A stretch of 64,000 bases of DNA from Tomocerus qinae (lineage: Eukaryota > Arthropoda > Collembola > Entomobryomorpha > Tomoceridae), in assembly GCA_020055645.1 (NCBI GenBank), contig CM034548.1, positions 2,852,001 to 2,916,000 on the forward strand, given 5' to 3'. Numbering within the stretch: the first letter of the stretch is position 1; each line of letters opens with the position of its first letter. A program made the translations under genes and the position numbers. Below are positions 49,401 through 62,403 of this stretch, piece by piece. The notes beneath the pieces are model-generated. The model saw only the letters and a list, made by a program, of their open reading frames with translations, was not told the origin of the DNA and did not search any database.

Positions 49401-50118
49401 CTTTTGTCGATTTTAAATTCTGTGTCGACCCACACACATGTTCAAGGAAAGACTTACCTCCACTGCTCCCACTACATCTTTACCTATGTATGTAGTCTTA
49501 GGCAGAAGAGTTGTGTGATGTGAAGATGATGCGAGTCTGGTTGAAGGCAGATCTTAAGTAGTCAAGGAAAATGAAGGGAGAAGAGAAGAATTTCTGAGTG
49601 TGGATGTAGCGGCGAAAGCAGAGCAAGTAAGTAATCTATTTAGTAGGGAGAGAGAGGCAATATTTAATATATGTAGGAGAGGCACATAATATTATGTGGT
49701 TCACTCGTTCAGTGTGCAGTGCAGGCAGAAATGTGTTTGTGCAGTGTCTGAGTGGGAGTGTTCTTAGCATTGAATTACTGCCCACTGAGAAATCCCTCTG
49801 CACACACACACTCACTCACCTAGCTAAATATACGTAGACAGAGATGGCTTTCTCCCACTTTATAGAGAACATAGTTGATTCTTACTTTGAGGGAAAGAGT
49901 CTTGGCTTTCGCTAAAAATTCTCTTTGTTGAATATCCTTGAGAAAGTGTAGTCAAGTGCCTGCTACGGCTAGTAATGAATTGAAAAACTTTTTCCATGGA
50001 CTCTTATTGTGTTTTGCGGAAAATGAAAGAAACCACGTAATGATTACTCCTTGGTTTATGCTCAGACGAATACATTGTAAGGACATCAACAACAAGAAAT
50101 CAAAAGAAGAAGGTTTAC
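46434..50118. other. Anonymous DNA with a doubly open patch at 48415-48772
   Basis: No gene recognised. At 48415-48772 both strands are open: about 91 codons plus (48497-48772) and 111 codons minus (48415-48750). The plus product contains a VVGNVEEILVEVSLSDE stretch that looks acidic and protein-like but matches nothing I know. Other short frames are shadows. CAAGTCAAC occurs on the minus strand at 48206-48214. Confidence 0.5.
48468..48484. repeat. Short ACG trinucleotide tract
   Basis: About five and a half copies of ACG in a row, reading into CGTCCTC. A shorter ACG tract occurs at 37790-37800. Both are CpG-bearing microsatellites in AT-rich DNA. Confidence 0.8.
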
Positions 50119-50248
50119 GTGGAATTTAGAATATGCAGTCCAGTCTTGTTTCTACTTTCCTCCACTCAATCTCTCGACCTTCGTTCTTCATTTATATTTA
50201 ATTTATTACTCCCTCACTACAGCTTACCCAATTTTCCTTTCTGCAGTG

Positions 50249-50290
50249 CATTTATAGCAATTGTAATTTGTAATTACAATTTGATAAATG
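50249..50290. repeat. 42-bp imperfect palindrome, 7+10-bp stem
   Basis: The inner arms AATTGTAATT (50259-50268) and AATTACAATT (50272-50281) are exact complements around TGT. After a small asymmetric interior loop (AGC versus TG), the outer arms CATTTAT (50249-50255) and ATAAATG (50284-50290) also pair exactly. That gives 17 paired bases in 42. The arms are rich in TAATT and TTTAT words similar to homeodomain and Caudal sites. A cruciform or dimeric enhancer site is possible. A weak A/T stem by chance is the main alternative. Confidence 0.6.
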
Positions 50291-51635
50291 ACGACCACAT
50301 GGCTTCAGGTGTGTATGCAGTAATAATAATAAGTGTTAGTAGAAGTAATATCCAGCGGATGCAACAGAACTTTGATTGGTGGTAACGGAATGAAATTGAA
50401 GCATACGCGAAATCTGAATATGGGATAATGGATGCTTTCAAAAATGATCTCCAATTTTATGCTACTACATTCGTATTATGAGCTAAAACAATTATTTTCA
50501 TAATCTTTGAAGGAAAATTTGGAGGCCAGTAGAATAATTGCCGAAACAGAAAAGCTTGTTGCCGTACCCGATCGAGGAGTATTATTGAATTTCAAAAGCA
50601 AGGCAGAATAATGTAAAATACTACTATTAGAAAAACTTTAAAAGACTTTGGGTTCATAAAAATGTAGATAGAAGATGATGCCATTGGAGTAGTTGTGGTT
50701 GAGCAATGGTGCAGTACTCGGGCGAAGAACTTTTCAATATTAAAGCTACTAATTCAGGGTGACTTGCTTGTAGCAGTAAATTAGATTTGTGTAGACTGAA
50801 ATTTTAAAAGTGGCACTGTTCCGCATGAAAGACGATTTATTTACTTTCCTGCTTCTCTTACTCCGCCACGAATATCAATTCTGAATTTGAAGCTATGGAG
50901 GAAATTGCTAACACTAGGAAGACGCCATTAACGGAATTTTGATTTTACGTATGTAATTCCATTTCACCAAGCCGAATTTCGAGATGTCTAGCTACATTGA
51001 CACGGGTTTGTGGAAACGCAGGTTGCGAATAAAAATATATTTAGGGTATTGACACGAGTCCTTCAAAATATCTAAATATTTAAGGTAATCTGAAAATTTA
51101 GAAAGCCTCAGGCCACGGTCGTAAATGTAAGTATATGTACATAAATTGCCAATTCGAGAATTTTCAGCTCATAACATTCTATATGTGAGTTCTTTGAAAT
51201 TTCAGAATGCAAATCCATTTGGGTCGTGTATGCCTAGCTAACAAGTTTATGTGGTATCTTGTACATTTTTAATGTTAAAATGTGTGTAAATCCTCTTTTG
51301 TGGGATATTGAAAAAATACTTGTAAATATGAAAGGGGAAATGAGATGAAAGTTGTATGTCTCCATGCTCTCAATCATCACCGAAGCGTATTCCTTACATA
51401 ATTTTATAACATGCACACTAATGGCGTGCTGGCTATACCTACTCCGACAATAATTATAGAGTGTAATGGAATATCAACTGTAACACTAGACCATACGGAC
51501 ACTTCCCTGCTGCTTCTCCAGTGGTCATCTCATTATAGTTCACACTCTGTCAGCGAAATATGTTTCATAATTTTTGACAAGGCCTCCGGTGTCCCTATAA
51601 TTTCATTTCGGGGACACGAATACTAAACTCTTAGT

Positions 51636-51662
51636 TGGTTGGCGCCTCGCGCGGACCAACCA
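51636..51662. repeat. Hairpin TGGTTGG/CCAACCA with GC-rich loop
   Basis: TGGTTGG (51636-51642) is the exact complement of CCAACCA (51656-51662). The 13-base loop CGCCTCGCGCGGA is strikingly CG-rich for this window, with four CpG in 13 bases. It does not carry tRNA B-box words. It may be the core of an ancient element or a protein-binding site. Confidence 0.5.
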
Positions 51663-52007
51663 GGGCAGTCCTACAAAACATCAAATATTGATCTTGTGTG
51701 GGTTAGATAAGCAAACTTGCGATAGTATCCGTTAAAGACTTTTGACCTGGAGTCAATCCAAAGTCAACTCGGACATGTATTTTGCGACGGATAAATTACA
51801 GCGGAATTTACTGGAAATGTAGTGACGCAAGTAGAAGTGGAAACTGATTTTCTTTTGTCCTTTTCATCATATTTCACGTGTTTCTTTTATCAAAGAATAT
51901 CATTTTTCGTCTCTGTGGACTCTATTCCACTGCGTAATTAGATGCGATTCACATGTTGCAGTAATTGGAAATCTCAACGTGCTGTCGTCAATAGAACACG
52001 TGAAAGG

Positions 52008-52020
52008 AGTCGAGTCGACT
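52008..52020. repeat. 13-bp dyad AGTCGA-G-TCGACT
   Basis: Six-base arms around one G form an exact dyad and include two overlapping GAGTC-like words. It is short, and its meaning is unknown. Confidence 0.4.
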
Positions 52021-55000
52021 GATTTTTAGAGGTAGCTTTTCATTAAGAGGATCTCATGACGTTTTTCGTCGTCCCCACTTCGTTTACTTTTCAAAAGAAG
52101 ACATGTCATTGCAAATATTGTAGCTTGCACTCTAAACGGACGTTCAATTGTTTTGCATTACAATGAAAAGTAATTAGTAACCATACAGTTGGTCGAAAAC
52201 AATGCAAGTCTTCGGTGAGTACTGCGAAGTAGCCCAGCTCACTAAATCAAACCTTATCTTTCTGTAAAAATGAAGTAAGTCTGAATGGGCTTTTTATTTA
52301 TGTCATGAAAAGGCATTAGGGTTAGAGATCGGGTATCCGTGCTATCGGTAGAAATAATGGCAATCTTGTTTTGGAGTAGTATCAGACGTCGTGTGTGAGT
52401 AATGTAACGTCAAGTATCACAGCACAACGTCGTCCTTGTTCCGAATCCAATCTTTAGCCTGTCATGTCACTCTTTCTTTTCTTCTGCTGCTCCTGGGAAG
52501 AAAGAGATACTAAGTATTTGGCTTCGTCCTGTTTTCAAAATCTTCTCTCTGCCACATCTGAATGCTGAAGTGATCTATTCCAATCCCAACTCAAGGAGGA
52601 CTAAATCCACTTAATATGATGATACTGTGATATGTTTACATTTAGTTACGAAAATGTAAACAAGCACCTGCTTCAGAAAACTCAAGGCTAAGACTTAAAT
52701 GCGAAGGGGATTTTTTGTGTTTTTTTGTATTCACGTCTCACTTTTCTCTATTTGGGAACACTCTTAACGAATTTAAAAAAAGCTCTTCGTGTACCATTTA
52801 CTGTTTGCTTTTCTATTTTAGAGAATTATTGACTGACGTTAATTTGATTCTTACATAGCCCCTTAAATGTTGATGAGTTGTAAATAAGAGATGTGTCTTC
52901 CTATGTATAATAAGATAAGGGACTACTACTAATGATAAATAATCCCATTTTCATTTCACTCGTCTGCTTTTCGCTACTTTATGATCTGTTGCCTTGGAAC
53001 GTTGAATAGGAGGGGAAAGTAACTGGATCCGAAGATTCTCTATTCTCAAATTACTTCTAAAGGAAGGAAGGATTGAAATGACACAAATAAATGCATTTAA
53101 AGACGTTGGACAAATCCAGTTTGTCTGCCGTGCATCATTATTATTTATGTGCACATTTCCTCCCTTCTTAAAATTACTTCCCCGAAACTAAAGTCTAATG
53201 CGAGAGAGGGATTTTTTCTATTTCCATGTAGGCTATATTAAAGACAGTTCTATATTTCAAATGGAACAACAGCATCATTTACAATTACAATGGTTCTGAA
53301 GTCCGTGTGATAAATTTTCTCTTAATGTACAAATTGTATATCAAATTATAGCCCGCAAAAGAATAATCAATTACCCACCAGTTTGAATGCAATCACATTC
53401 TTGTCCAGAATAATTGTGAAAGATGTAAATAATAGATTATATGGAGTAGATTAGATTAACATTAATAGTTATTGTCTGTGATTTGATAAATTGACATGCA
53501 TCACAACGCCATGCGCCTCGAGATAATAAAGGAAGAAATGAAGGTAATAATAACGCAATGATTCTTAAGAGAGGATAATTCAATGTAACTGCTGACATTT
53601 GATATTTAGTTATTTGGAATTCAATTTTGTTGATTCACTCGTCATCAACGCTACATTCGCCAGGGAATATAAACCGTTTAAGGTATTTGCATTTTAATTT
53701 GCTTACTAGAGCACTCGGCGAAACTGCTAGGTATTAGAACATCATAATATGGATATAGTAGTATATGTTAATAGCTATTTGCCAATAAAGACATAAATGT
53801 ATTATTAAATAGTTTTCCATAGTCTTTATGTTAGTTATTACAAAATGTAGAGTGAAGATAAACTACTTACAACAGAAAATATACTTCTTTCCTTAACTAA
53901 CACCCACTTCGTCAATACTAAATGTACACTTCAACAGAGTAACAGTTCATAGAGTTGGAACTAGTTTTAGTATTAAGTTTTACTGCTACGCAGAAATGAT
54001 TTGTACAACATCAAAATGTATATTTAGATCACTACGTATTAGCAGTGGCTGCAGTAATGGACTACTTAAACGCCACTCACAAACAACAGAAAACTAATAC
54101 ACTTCTGCGCTATATCACTCCATTGTTCTTTGTCCCATTTTGAATGGAAATTTCTGCTGAGTAGGCAAGAATCGAATGCTTTTAGTGAAAATGAGAATTG
54201 AAGTTGATGAGAGCTAATGAGTTAATTAATTTCTGCACAGCTCTGACTGAACTTCAGTGCTTTAGGTACTTGTGCGTTATGTATGTGGGCTTTCCGCGAA
54301 ATCTGTGAAATACATACTTTTATGTCGTTCTCCTTACACTACACTACTAGTTTAACTACCAGAATTAATGCATGGATGCATCATTTTAATATTCAGATTA
54401 AATCTATTTGACAACTCCTACCTACCTACCCACACATTTTTCACTTTAGTGAGTACCTCATTTTATCTACATATATATACTATATCTAAAGTACCATTAA
54501 TTAATACCTTCAGGTACTTAAATAACTCTTAAGGATGGCTCATAAAAGATCAAAGGAGTCCCTAACATAGTGAAGTAGTAATCAACCTTGTAATGTATAA
54601 TTAAGCAGTCAGACACAGACGAAATAGTGAAAGAACTGAAATCCCAGTGCTTAGTCCACATCGTCAATAAATTGTAGTCGTGGTCAGGAATGTCTGCCCT
54701 GTGCCGTCAATGCAGTGCGCAGTCGCTCTGGATGTACATCTTTCAAAATTATCGTTTTGTGATCAGTATTCTAGAACACTGATGAACAACTCCGGCTATT
54801 TTATTGTACTATACGACTTCCACTTTTTTCTTAGTCTCGTGAGATCAAATGACACAACGGTTAGTTTCTGGTAAATATTTTAAGTCTTAAAATTAGTTGA
54901 TTGAATTTGAATTGGCATTCATAACCACCTTGATTTACGAAAGTGTCATAGTGTCGTCCCTTAATGACCAATTTTACATTTTTTGTTGAGATATACAGAT

Positions 55001-55289
55001 AGAAAATAGTTGGCAATTGGCATGGAACAGTAAACTCATAATAAAGATATGAGAGTTACATTCAGTCTCTAAAGCCGTATCTCCAATCACACACTCACAC
55101 CTACTCGGCCCTGTCTAGTTACGTATGATTATTGCATAAGTGGTACTTACTTGTTTAAAGTCATAGCTAGGAGGAGAGAGTCCATAATAACATTTCGACA
55201 ATATTCATTCCCTTTGGCTATTTATATTTAGAGTTTCATCCATTCTTAGAAATCAAAGCAACTCTGCATTGCAGTATAATGTCTGCAAT

Positions 55290-55304
55290 GATGACGACGT
55301 CATC
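55290..55304. promoter_or_regulatory. CRE-like dyad GATGAC-GAC-GTCATC
   Basis: GATGAC and GTCATC are exact complements around GAC. They resemble a CREB/ATF site (TGACGTCA) whose half-sites have been spread by three bases. The half-sites TGAC and GTCA are present, but the spacing is not the consensus. Confidence 0.25.
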
Positions 55305-57596
55305 CATTCAAATTCATATCTCTTTCATTCAGTCATTGTGATTCATATAACAGGAAACGAAACTGGAGCGTCCTACTATAGGCCAACGTCTACACGTCAA
55401 ATTACGAATGCAGAAATTCAGTCTAAAACATTGCTGATTGTTAGATATAAATAGATATCCAATAAGGATAAGAGAATCAAGCTAGGTCTGACGGAGTTCT
55501 AATATTGGACAAAGAGATGAGGTAAGAAACCTCAAACACTGGAATTTTGTTTAGACTAGTGCTGAAATAATTATGAACCAGTGGAGTGAAATCAAAAGTG
55601 TTTCGGTTTTATATGCAGACTCACAATTAGTTCAGTGAGAGGTAGTGTTTTAAATTAAATAATGTGTTTTTCAATAATTGAAATGGAAAGGGATGACAAG
55701 GCATGTTTTCAATACGTTCTACTTTTTGTAGTACGCATCTTACTACATAAGTAATATAATATTATATGCTTGATTCGTACTCTTAACAATCTCTATGCAT
55801 GTACTAAATTTCCATTGTGGAAAATTAATACTTTCAGGATTGTTATTCGCAATTGCACATCCATAGCGTTCGAGTACTCAAGTCTGAGATAATAAAGAAC
55901 GCGTGACTGTTTATTTCTTGTGAAGTGGAACATATTATTGACTGGCTGACACTATTGGAGTGACAATGTGGGTGGAGGGAGTAACATCCATAATACTGAA
56001 TTTAAAAATCAATAGAAATCTTTTGAGGAAATGATACTGGGCTGAGAGACTGGCGAGAAAGACAGCTCAATGAGATTGATTGACTGAACTGTCTACAAGG
56101 GATTTCAACCAACGTCAATTGTATCTCTGCACTAGGACTTTATGTGCGACTTGTGGTTGTTGTGGTGTGCGTGGGTGTTCATTTCTACTCGCCAAAGATG
56201 CAATCTAGGATGACATGAAATCAACTCAGCAGACGACGTGCTAAAATATCACTGCACTGGCTATCCGAATTAACAAATACTGCAAATTGCCCTTATTAAC
56301 TTCCTTTCCTCTGAGTGGTGAACAAACTCTAGCGTGGCCTACTTTCCGTAGTTTACATACCTACTTTACCCATCACTCTGTTATCCCCATATCTTCATTT
56401 GCTCGTTGCGAAATCTTGAGAAAATAATTGTCAAATGGATCGTGCAATTAAGCATGATATATCATATTTACTACATCCAGATTTAGTACCATTTCCTTGA
56501 GTATACATAAATAGCAAATGACGAAGAGTCCAAAAACCGGCTCATGGAGACAAAACTTTTTCTTGAATTATATAATGTTATAATATTAATTATCATTTAC
56601 TTTGGTAGATAACTATTTTTATTAAGATGAAAAATTAATCCACTCCCACCAGTACTGCAAAAGCAAAATTAATCTTTAAATAAATCAATTGTATGGCTCT
56701 ATTTTACAGTAATTAGTTTTAGTGCAGTAATTAATTGGATGAAACATTTGCGTGGTGCAGAATACTATTGAAGATGATGCATTCGGGACAATATATAATA
56801 ATCGACTTTTCAAATAGTTGTCTATTTTACATTGTGTAAGAAAGCAATAGATTTAATCATCATCCTTCCCAACTTGTCATACCTATTTGATTTGAAGCTC
56901 ATTGTGGTGACTATAGTTGTAGGTTGGACACTGACAGAGCGAATTGTACACTTGTAGTGTGAAGATAAAGTTAAAGCGAGTATTGTATCACAAGTGCGAC
57001 AAAAGTGAAATAAATATCTATAGTTTTAGAAATGTAGTGTCGTGAGGTAGTCGTGTTATGTTATGTGACACTAACAAAAACAGTAGTGCTCCTTCGATAT
57101 AGTTAGCTCCATATGTCTTGTGACATTGCATTTTTATTAGAATCGATTTGGCGTGAGTCAGTCGTGTCGAGATTGGCGATAACAGTCGTAAGCCCGCGTC
57201 TCGGTATATGCTGTGCAACTAAGTACTTGATGATAATAATAGTGTGATATTTATTTCGTGTTCCTGCAATAGAAAATGTCATGTCGTGTAAGGTTTTGTT
57301 TTATGAAGCAATTTGAAATGTAAAAAAGACAAACAACATACATGGAAACACAATACAATGTCTACAGTTAGAATGCGCAAATATCTCATAAAATATGTAG
57401 GAATGTAGTAATAAATACAATAAATAATTGTGCATACTATACATGTGTCTACAGGTTCCCGCATGGCTTGTCCGACTTAAAGCCAAGTACTTTAGCTTCC
57501 TCGCACAGATAAACACAAATAAATGACCATGTGTGGGCATATGACAATTTCCTCTGTTTTATTTCTGTTGATATTCAATATTATAATACTATTTAG

Positions 57597-57657
57597 ATTT
57601 GTTTGGTTATTTGTTTGGTAGTCAGTCTAATTACTCTAATCTAATGGTTATTTGTTT
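57597..57657. repeat. Repeated forkhead-like ATTTGTTTGG words
   Basis: The 12-bp unit ATTTGTTTGGTT/A occurs twice in tandem (57597-57608 and 57609-57620). The 13-bp word TGGTTATTTGTTT at 57604-57616 recurs at 57645-57657. TGTTTG/TGTTTA words resemble forkhead-family sites. This could be a small homotypic site cluster or simple slippage in T/G-rich DNA. Confidence 0.45.
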
Positions 57658-57878
57658 AGCTTAATTGCCCTGAGCTAGTTGGATTTGCGTCTGAAAATGT
57701 ACATAGTTCATCTCAAAGTCATTGGAAATTGGTTCTTACATCCCTTCTCAAACTCTGTCGAGTGTTGATGACGAGCCAAGCTACGTCAAATAGGTGGCCA
57801 AAGTTTAAAACTTAGTCTGTCGTCGCCTGCTCTCTAAAGTAGCGATCAAATAAAATATCAAGATCGTTCTTAGAGGTG

Positions 57879-57901
57879 CAGTTGCAAAACTTTTGCAATT
57901 G
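57879..57901. repeat. 23-bp near-perfect palindrome with paired TTGCAA words
   Basis: CAGTTGCAAAA (57879-57889) and TTTTGCAATTG (57891-57901) pair around one C with a single mismatch. Each arm contains TTGCAA, the core of C/EBP-type sites. A homodimeric site pair is a plausible reading. An expressed hairpin would be very short. Confidence 0.5.
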
Positions 57902-60900
57902 AGGTGAAGATGCTCCGTAAAGACCTTCCTAAGCAGTCTACTATGTATACAGATTATACAGTATGTTTGATATACATGCCTATGCAAATAACATGCTTCA
58001 CTTTCATATTGCTTCAGAGCACAGACAATCTACTTTTGCAAAAAATAAGTAGAAATGTCCATTAGACGACGCGAGCAGTTAGTAATAAAAAGTTTATCCT
58101 TTTTTACTTTTCTCTCTTAGCAAGGCTATTTGTGAACCCTTCTAAGTATGACTTTAATCCGCTTTTTTGCCCGTACAACTTGGAGGATTTCTTTGGATTA
58201 GATATGAACGTACTTAAGTCTTACTATACGTATATACAATGTAGACCAACGTAAGAAAAATATATCCCTAATGTACCTCCCTCCTACTTTGCGTTGTTTG
58301 CATAAACACATGCTGTGCCAACATTGAAATGTTGTCCATCTAAGGTTGTCTTTTGATTGAATTAAGTAATAAATGACAACAGAAATGTTCCTTGCCTTTT
58401 TTTAGACTTTTTGCTGTCCATAGCTAAGGAAATAAAAAAAGAATGCTGAATGAATCCATCGATATTTTATTGACCAAAGATATGGCGTCGTGTGATTTAG
58501 TGTATGGCAATTACATTTACATTCCACCTAAAAATAGCCTAGAGAAACCAACAAAACTGACGTTCGTTATAAATTACTTAGCACGTGGTGGTTGTGCCGA
58601 AGCAGCAAACGACAAATTCAGATAATCGGCGGCTGAGAAGGAAATAGGTATCTCGGTATCTATAATAGACGGTCCATGTCAGCGAAAGACTGAATCAACC
58701 CGGGTCTCATTAAATCTCTCTCCCATGGAGTTGAATAAACCGAGCAAAAATAAGCAGAACATCAAAGAGTTTTGGCTTGCAGATCCGCACACCTTTTGAA
58801 TGTTGAACAATATTTATGACTTCATTTAAATTATATTGTTAGGCATTCAAAAAGTTTTTAATCACCTACTTTTTCCTGATAGTAATTTATCGAATGTTCT
58901 TGGTTGATACAAAGTTTATATTACAAAATTCCGACTAAGTGCTATGTTTGGGATTTTGTGGTCAACTGACGAAAAGCATCTGAGTGTACTATATTTGAGA
59001 CTGGTTCACTGCACTGAGTATAAAGTTCATTAGGTATAGGACAAGTAATTTATTTGATGAACAGTAAGGTTTATACTTCAGGTCCACAAGGCCTTTCACG
59101 TCAATGTGGTCATAATGAACTGTTAGCTACTGTAATTTCATCTCGTCTGTACTAAGCCAAAGTAACGAGGGAAATGAAACAAACAGTAGATCAGAGTGAA
59201 TTAATGAGGTAAAGTGTTATTCTAAATCAGATGAAAGTAGTCTACAAATAAACCAAAGAGATGATTAGTATTTGTAATGTTGCTAGAGCATCAAGAGAGA
59301 GACTATTCGGGACAGTCGGATGTTCCTTTTTATTGGTTTAGTAGCGACTATCACCCTTCCTTCCCTATCCTCTTCTGATCATGTCCCTGCTGTATTTACC
59401 TGGGATGAAGAATCTCCCAACTCAATCTCCAGTCCTCAATATTATTTCTACCCTTCCTCTGTCGTAGTATGGACTCCGTGTTTATTTATTCCCGATTGTT
59501 TGATCAGTCGTATCCAAGATTTCCTAGGATGACTAGAGTGTACTAACTTAGTGTGCATGTAGGCGTTTCTTTATGTCTGCCTCCTAAGTCATATTCCATT
59601 AAAGATGTTTGTGCATGTAGAAGACTCTGTAGATGCAGGAAGAAATATTTAAATAGTTAACAATAAACGAGGATAATTGTGTCTTCGTATAAGTCTGTCG
59701 CAGTAGACATTGGTGAGTGAGAGTGGGTAGGGACTGCTGTAGTCACAGCTCGGAGATTCAGACTCTGTTCAACAGATTTACAGGATTTCTTTTTCATTCA
59801 ATTTTTCATGCAGTAGGATGAAATTCATTCTACCTAACGTACTTTCCTTTCTACAGCAAATAATCAAATTTTTGCTCTCCACATGATCATTGGCAAATGC
59901 AGCTGGATGCGTTTACTTGTGAAGTAGACATGGAGAGAAAGTTTGAGGACAAGTCTAATTGGACAAGGTTTATTTCGGGAACATTTTTTCAGCCCTAAAT
60001 GTGAAATGTCTAAGGAACCTGTGAATGCAATGCAATCTGAAATGTATTGTGGCTGTCAGTGATGAGTATTTAGCGGCGTCGGCTCTGTCTATGAAGGAGA
60101 TTTCACTCGGAGAAAAGCCGACTTTTTGTTTTATTGAATGCCACCAAAATATTCCTTGAATTCAATTCACTTTACCTCAGAAGTCTTGTGATTCGATTGA
60201 AATGCTTTTAATGTTTTCCTTTTCCCAGGACACTTAAAGCCCTTTTTTTTTCCTTCCAGTTTAAATCTTATAAAAAGAAAAGTCTCTATCTCCATTTTAT
60301 TAGTGCAATGTAAGGCACTATGGAGATTTTGTTTGGAAGCTCTGCCTTTGGGTTGCAAATATGTCTCAAATCAATTTCTTTCTCATTTTTCACTTTACTG
60401 TGCCCTCTGTCCTGATTACCTACTTACGTTGCAACACTTGAACACTCTTCATTTCTCTTGCGCATCCGAAAATGCTATTCTGCAGATATTATGTGCCGCA
60501 GCTTATTGACTTCTGGAGTATTCCTTAAAACTTGACAGCCAATTTATGCGGAAAGTAGCATAAAAGATTCTAAGTAGTATTTGCATTTGCTCTAAATAAA
60601 TTTAAATACATCTTCTGTTTTAGATTTCTAAGAAATGACAATTTCGTATTATTGTAATGCAAGTGATTACTTGTTTTGTAAGTATTAGATAAGATATACA
60701 TGAGTACATTTAATATAAATTGATACGTTCTAATGCCAGCCATTTGGAACTTCAGCAAATAGATAACATAACTAAAGAAATGTACCTTACTAAAAGCGAC
60801 AAGTTTGGTAACACAATAATATGTAGTACTTATTGTACCATTTCAGTATAGTAAACATGTGTTTATTTGTGAAAATCTGTTGTAGGTTATGTATGGATTG

Positions 60901-61320
60901 TATAAAATGAAAAGACAGATGCAATGGAAAGTCAATCTAGCAAATCAAGGCTTTTAGTCAGAATATTATTTGTATATGAAGGCTTTAGACCAGTTCAGTT
61001 GCATTGGAATTTGGAGGAATGCTGGTGTGTAGGTAGGCCTGTCTAAAAATACATTGAATGTTAGAGCTGTCATCTCACTCTGTCCCCAAAGATCTCTCAG
61101 CATTGCTCTCAATCTCTACTACTCTGGTTCTAATATCTATACTTTCTACCACTGGTTATACTATCTGTGCGATTTTGGCGCAATGCACTCACAGTTGAGT
61201 ACTGGCTAGAACTACTTCTGAAAGGTTAGAACATTCTGTAGGTTGACAATTGTAAGGTTCAGTTAGACGAATCGCTTTAAACCTTTTACTTGACGTCGTT
61301 TGTGTAATTTGGTATTTCCC

Positions 61321-61340
61321 TCTTGTCAAGATAGACAAGA
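61321..61340. repeat. Perfect 7-bp hairpin TCTTGTC/GACAAGA
   Basis: TCTTGTC (61321-61327) and GACAAGA (61334-61340) are exact complements around AAGATA. Its function is unknown. Confidence 0.4.
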
Positions 61341-61406
61341 CTGTTTATATAGAGTGCTGAAGTAGGATTTTCGTAAGAAGAAACATTTATTGAAATGCTA
61401 CTCTGT

Positions 61407-61420
61407 ATTTGCATATGCAT
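61407..61420. promoter_or_regulatory. Octamer overlapping palindrome TGCATATGCA
   Basis: ATTTGCAT (61407-61414) overlaps the perfect 10-bp palindrome TGCATATGCA (61410-61419), so two ATGCAT-type half-sites face each other. It is suggestive of a POU-type dimer site, but short enough to be chance. Confidence 0.25.
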
Positions 61421-62300
61421 TAGAAAGGAATAATCATATTATTAATATATCCCCGTACTATGATGGGAATGGAACTCAGGCTAATACCTACAGAGAATTA
61501 TGTATTTGTTTACTGTCATTGCTTAATACCATTATAATGTGACGCCTTGTTACAGTGACGATAACAAACACAATGTAGTTTAATTCCTGAACTTTTGTCA
61601 AAGCAATATTTACTGTCCAAGTCTGAGTAACCCTTCCGTTTGATGAAGAGATTATTACCCAGCTAGATTTTCATTTAGTAAATAAAACTAGTAGAAAAAT
61701 AAATAAACGGCATTAGTTAAACGGAGGTAGGGTAGTGGATTCGATTATTGTGTTAAGATAATAAAAAGGTGCAAATAGTCTATTGAATGAGTACGGAATG
61801 ATGTGAGACGAGAAGATGGTGGGGCGGTCAACCAAGCAAAGCGACGATTCGCACTTCCATTTTGAAGATATTGACGATGAGTTGAAAGTTTTAGTCGTGG
61901 CTAGTGTCGAGGATCATCAGCAGTGGGTATAGTTGTAAAGTACCTGTACATACATATTCTGTTTATCTGGGAAAGGAATGGGGAGACATGGAGATGTGTA
62001 AGACTCGGGTCGGAGTAAGTTCAGATGGAAAGTGTTCAATGGAAGGAAACGTGTCCTGAATAGAAACGATGTGATTTTGAGTAGAGGGAATTGGAGAGAA
62101 ATGGGCGAGAAAGAAAAAGGGCCGTAAAGACTGGGAAGGAGACTTAAAAGGCAGAGCTCATGAATTGTATTTCTGTTTTCTCTGTCGAAGGAAATCCCTA
62201 AGTAGACGTCTACTACACACGGAATGTTTTATGTATAATATGCAATGCTATGCTACAGACATTGCTATGTATTATGTATGGTAGTATTATATAAGATAAT

Positions 62301-62383
62301 ATAATATTACTATTACTATCATTATTTGGTAGTAGTATTAGTAGTAGTATTAGCAGTAGTAGTAGTAGTAGTAGCATTAGTAG
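62301..62383. repeat. TAG-rich trinucleotide microsatellite with complementary upstream arm
   Basis: From 62330 to 62383 the sequence runs in period three: mostly TAG, broken by TAT, CAG and CAT triplets. The longest pure block is six TAG in a row (near 62357-62374). Just upstream, 62301-62320 (ATAATATTACTATTACTATC) is roughly the reverse complement of the first part of the tract, so the region can fold into a hairpin with a short loop. TAG gives a stop codon in one frame of the plus strand. Confidence 0.9.
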
Positions 62384-62403
62384 TGCCGTCTGCAGCAGTA
62401 GTG

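Larger units (their letters stand above)
50291..62300. other. Anonymous non-coding DNA, right part
   Basis: No gene recognised over these 12 kb. Open frames are at most about 70-80 codons and give no recognisable products. Small palindromes at 51636, 52008, 55290, 57879, 61321 and 61410 are listed separately. A run of nine T followed by CCTTCCAG at 60243-60259 resembles a 3' splice site, but no plausible exon follows it. Confidence 0.6.

Noticed and set aside
34238-49700. A 16-bp word CATAATATTATGTGGT shared at 34238-34253 and 49685-49700
   Set aside because: It is mostly an A/T palindrome. A shared word of this kind is expected about once by chance in a 64-kb AT-rich sequence, and the flanks do not match.
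60243-60259. T-run plus CCTTCCAG resembling a 3' splice site
   Set aside because: No open frame with coding character follows, and such strings are common in AT-rich DNA.
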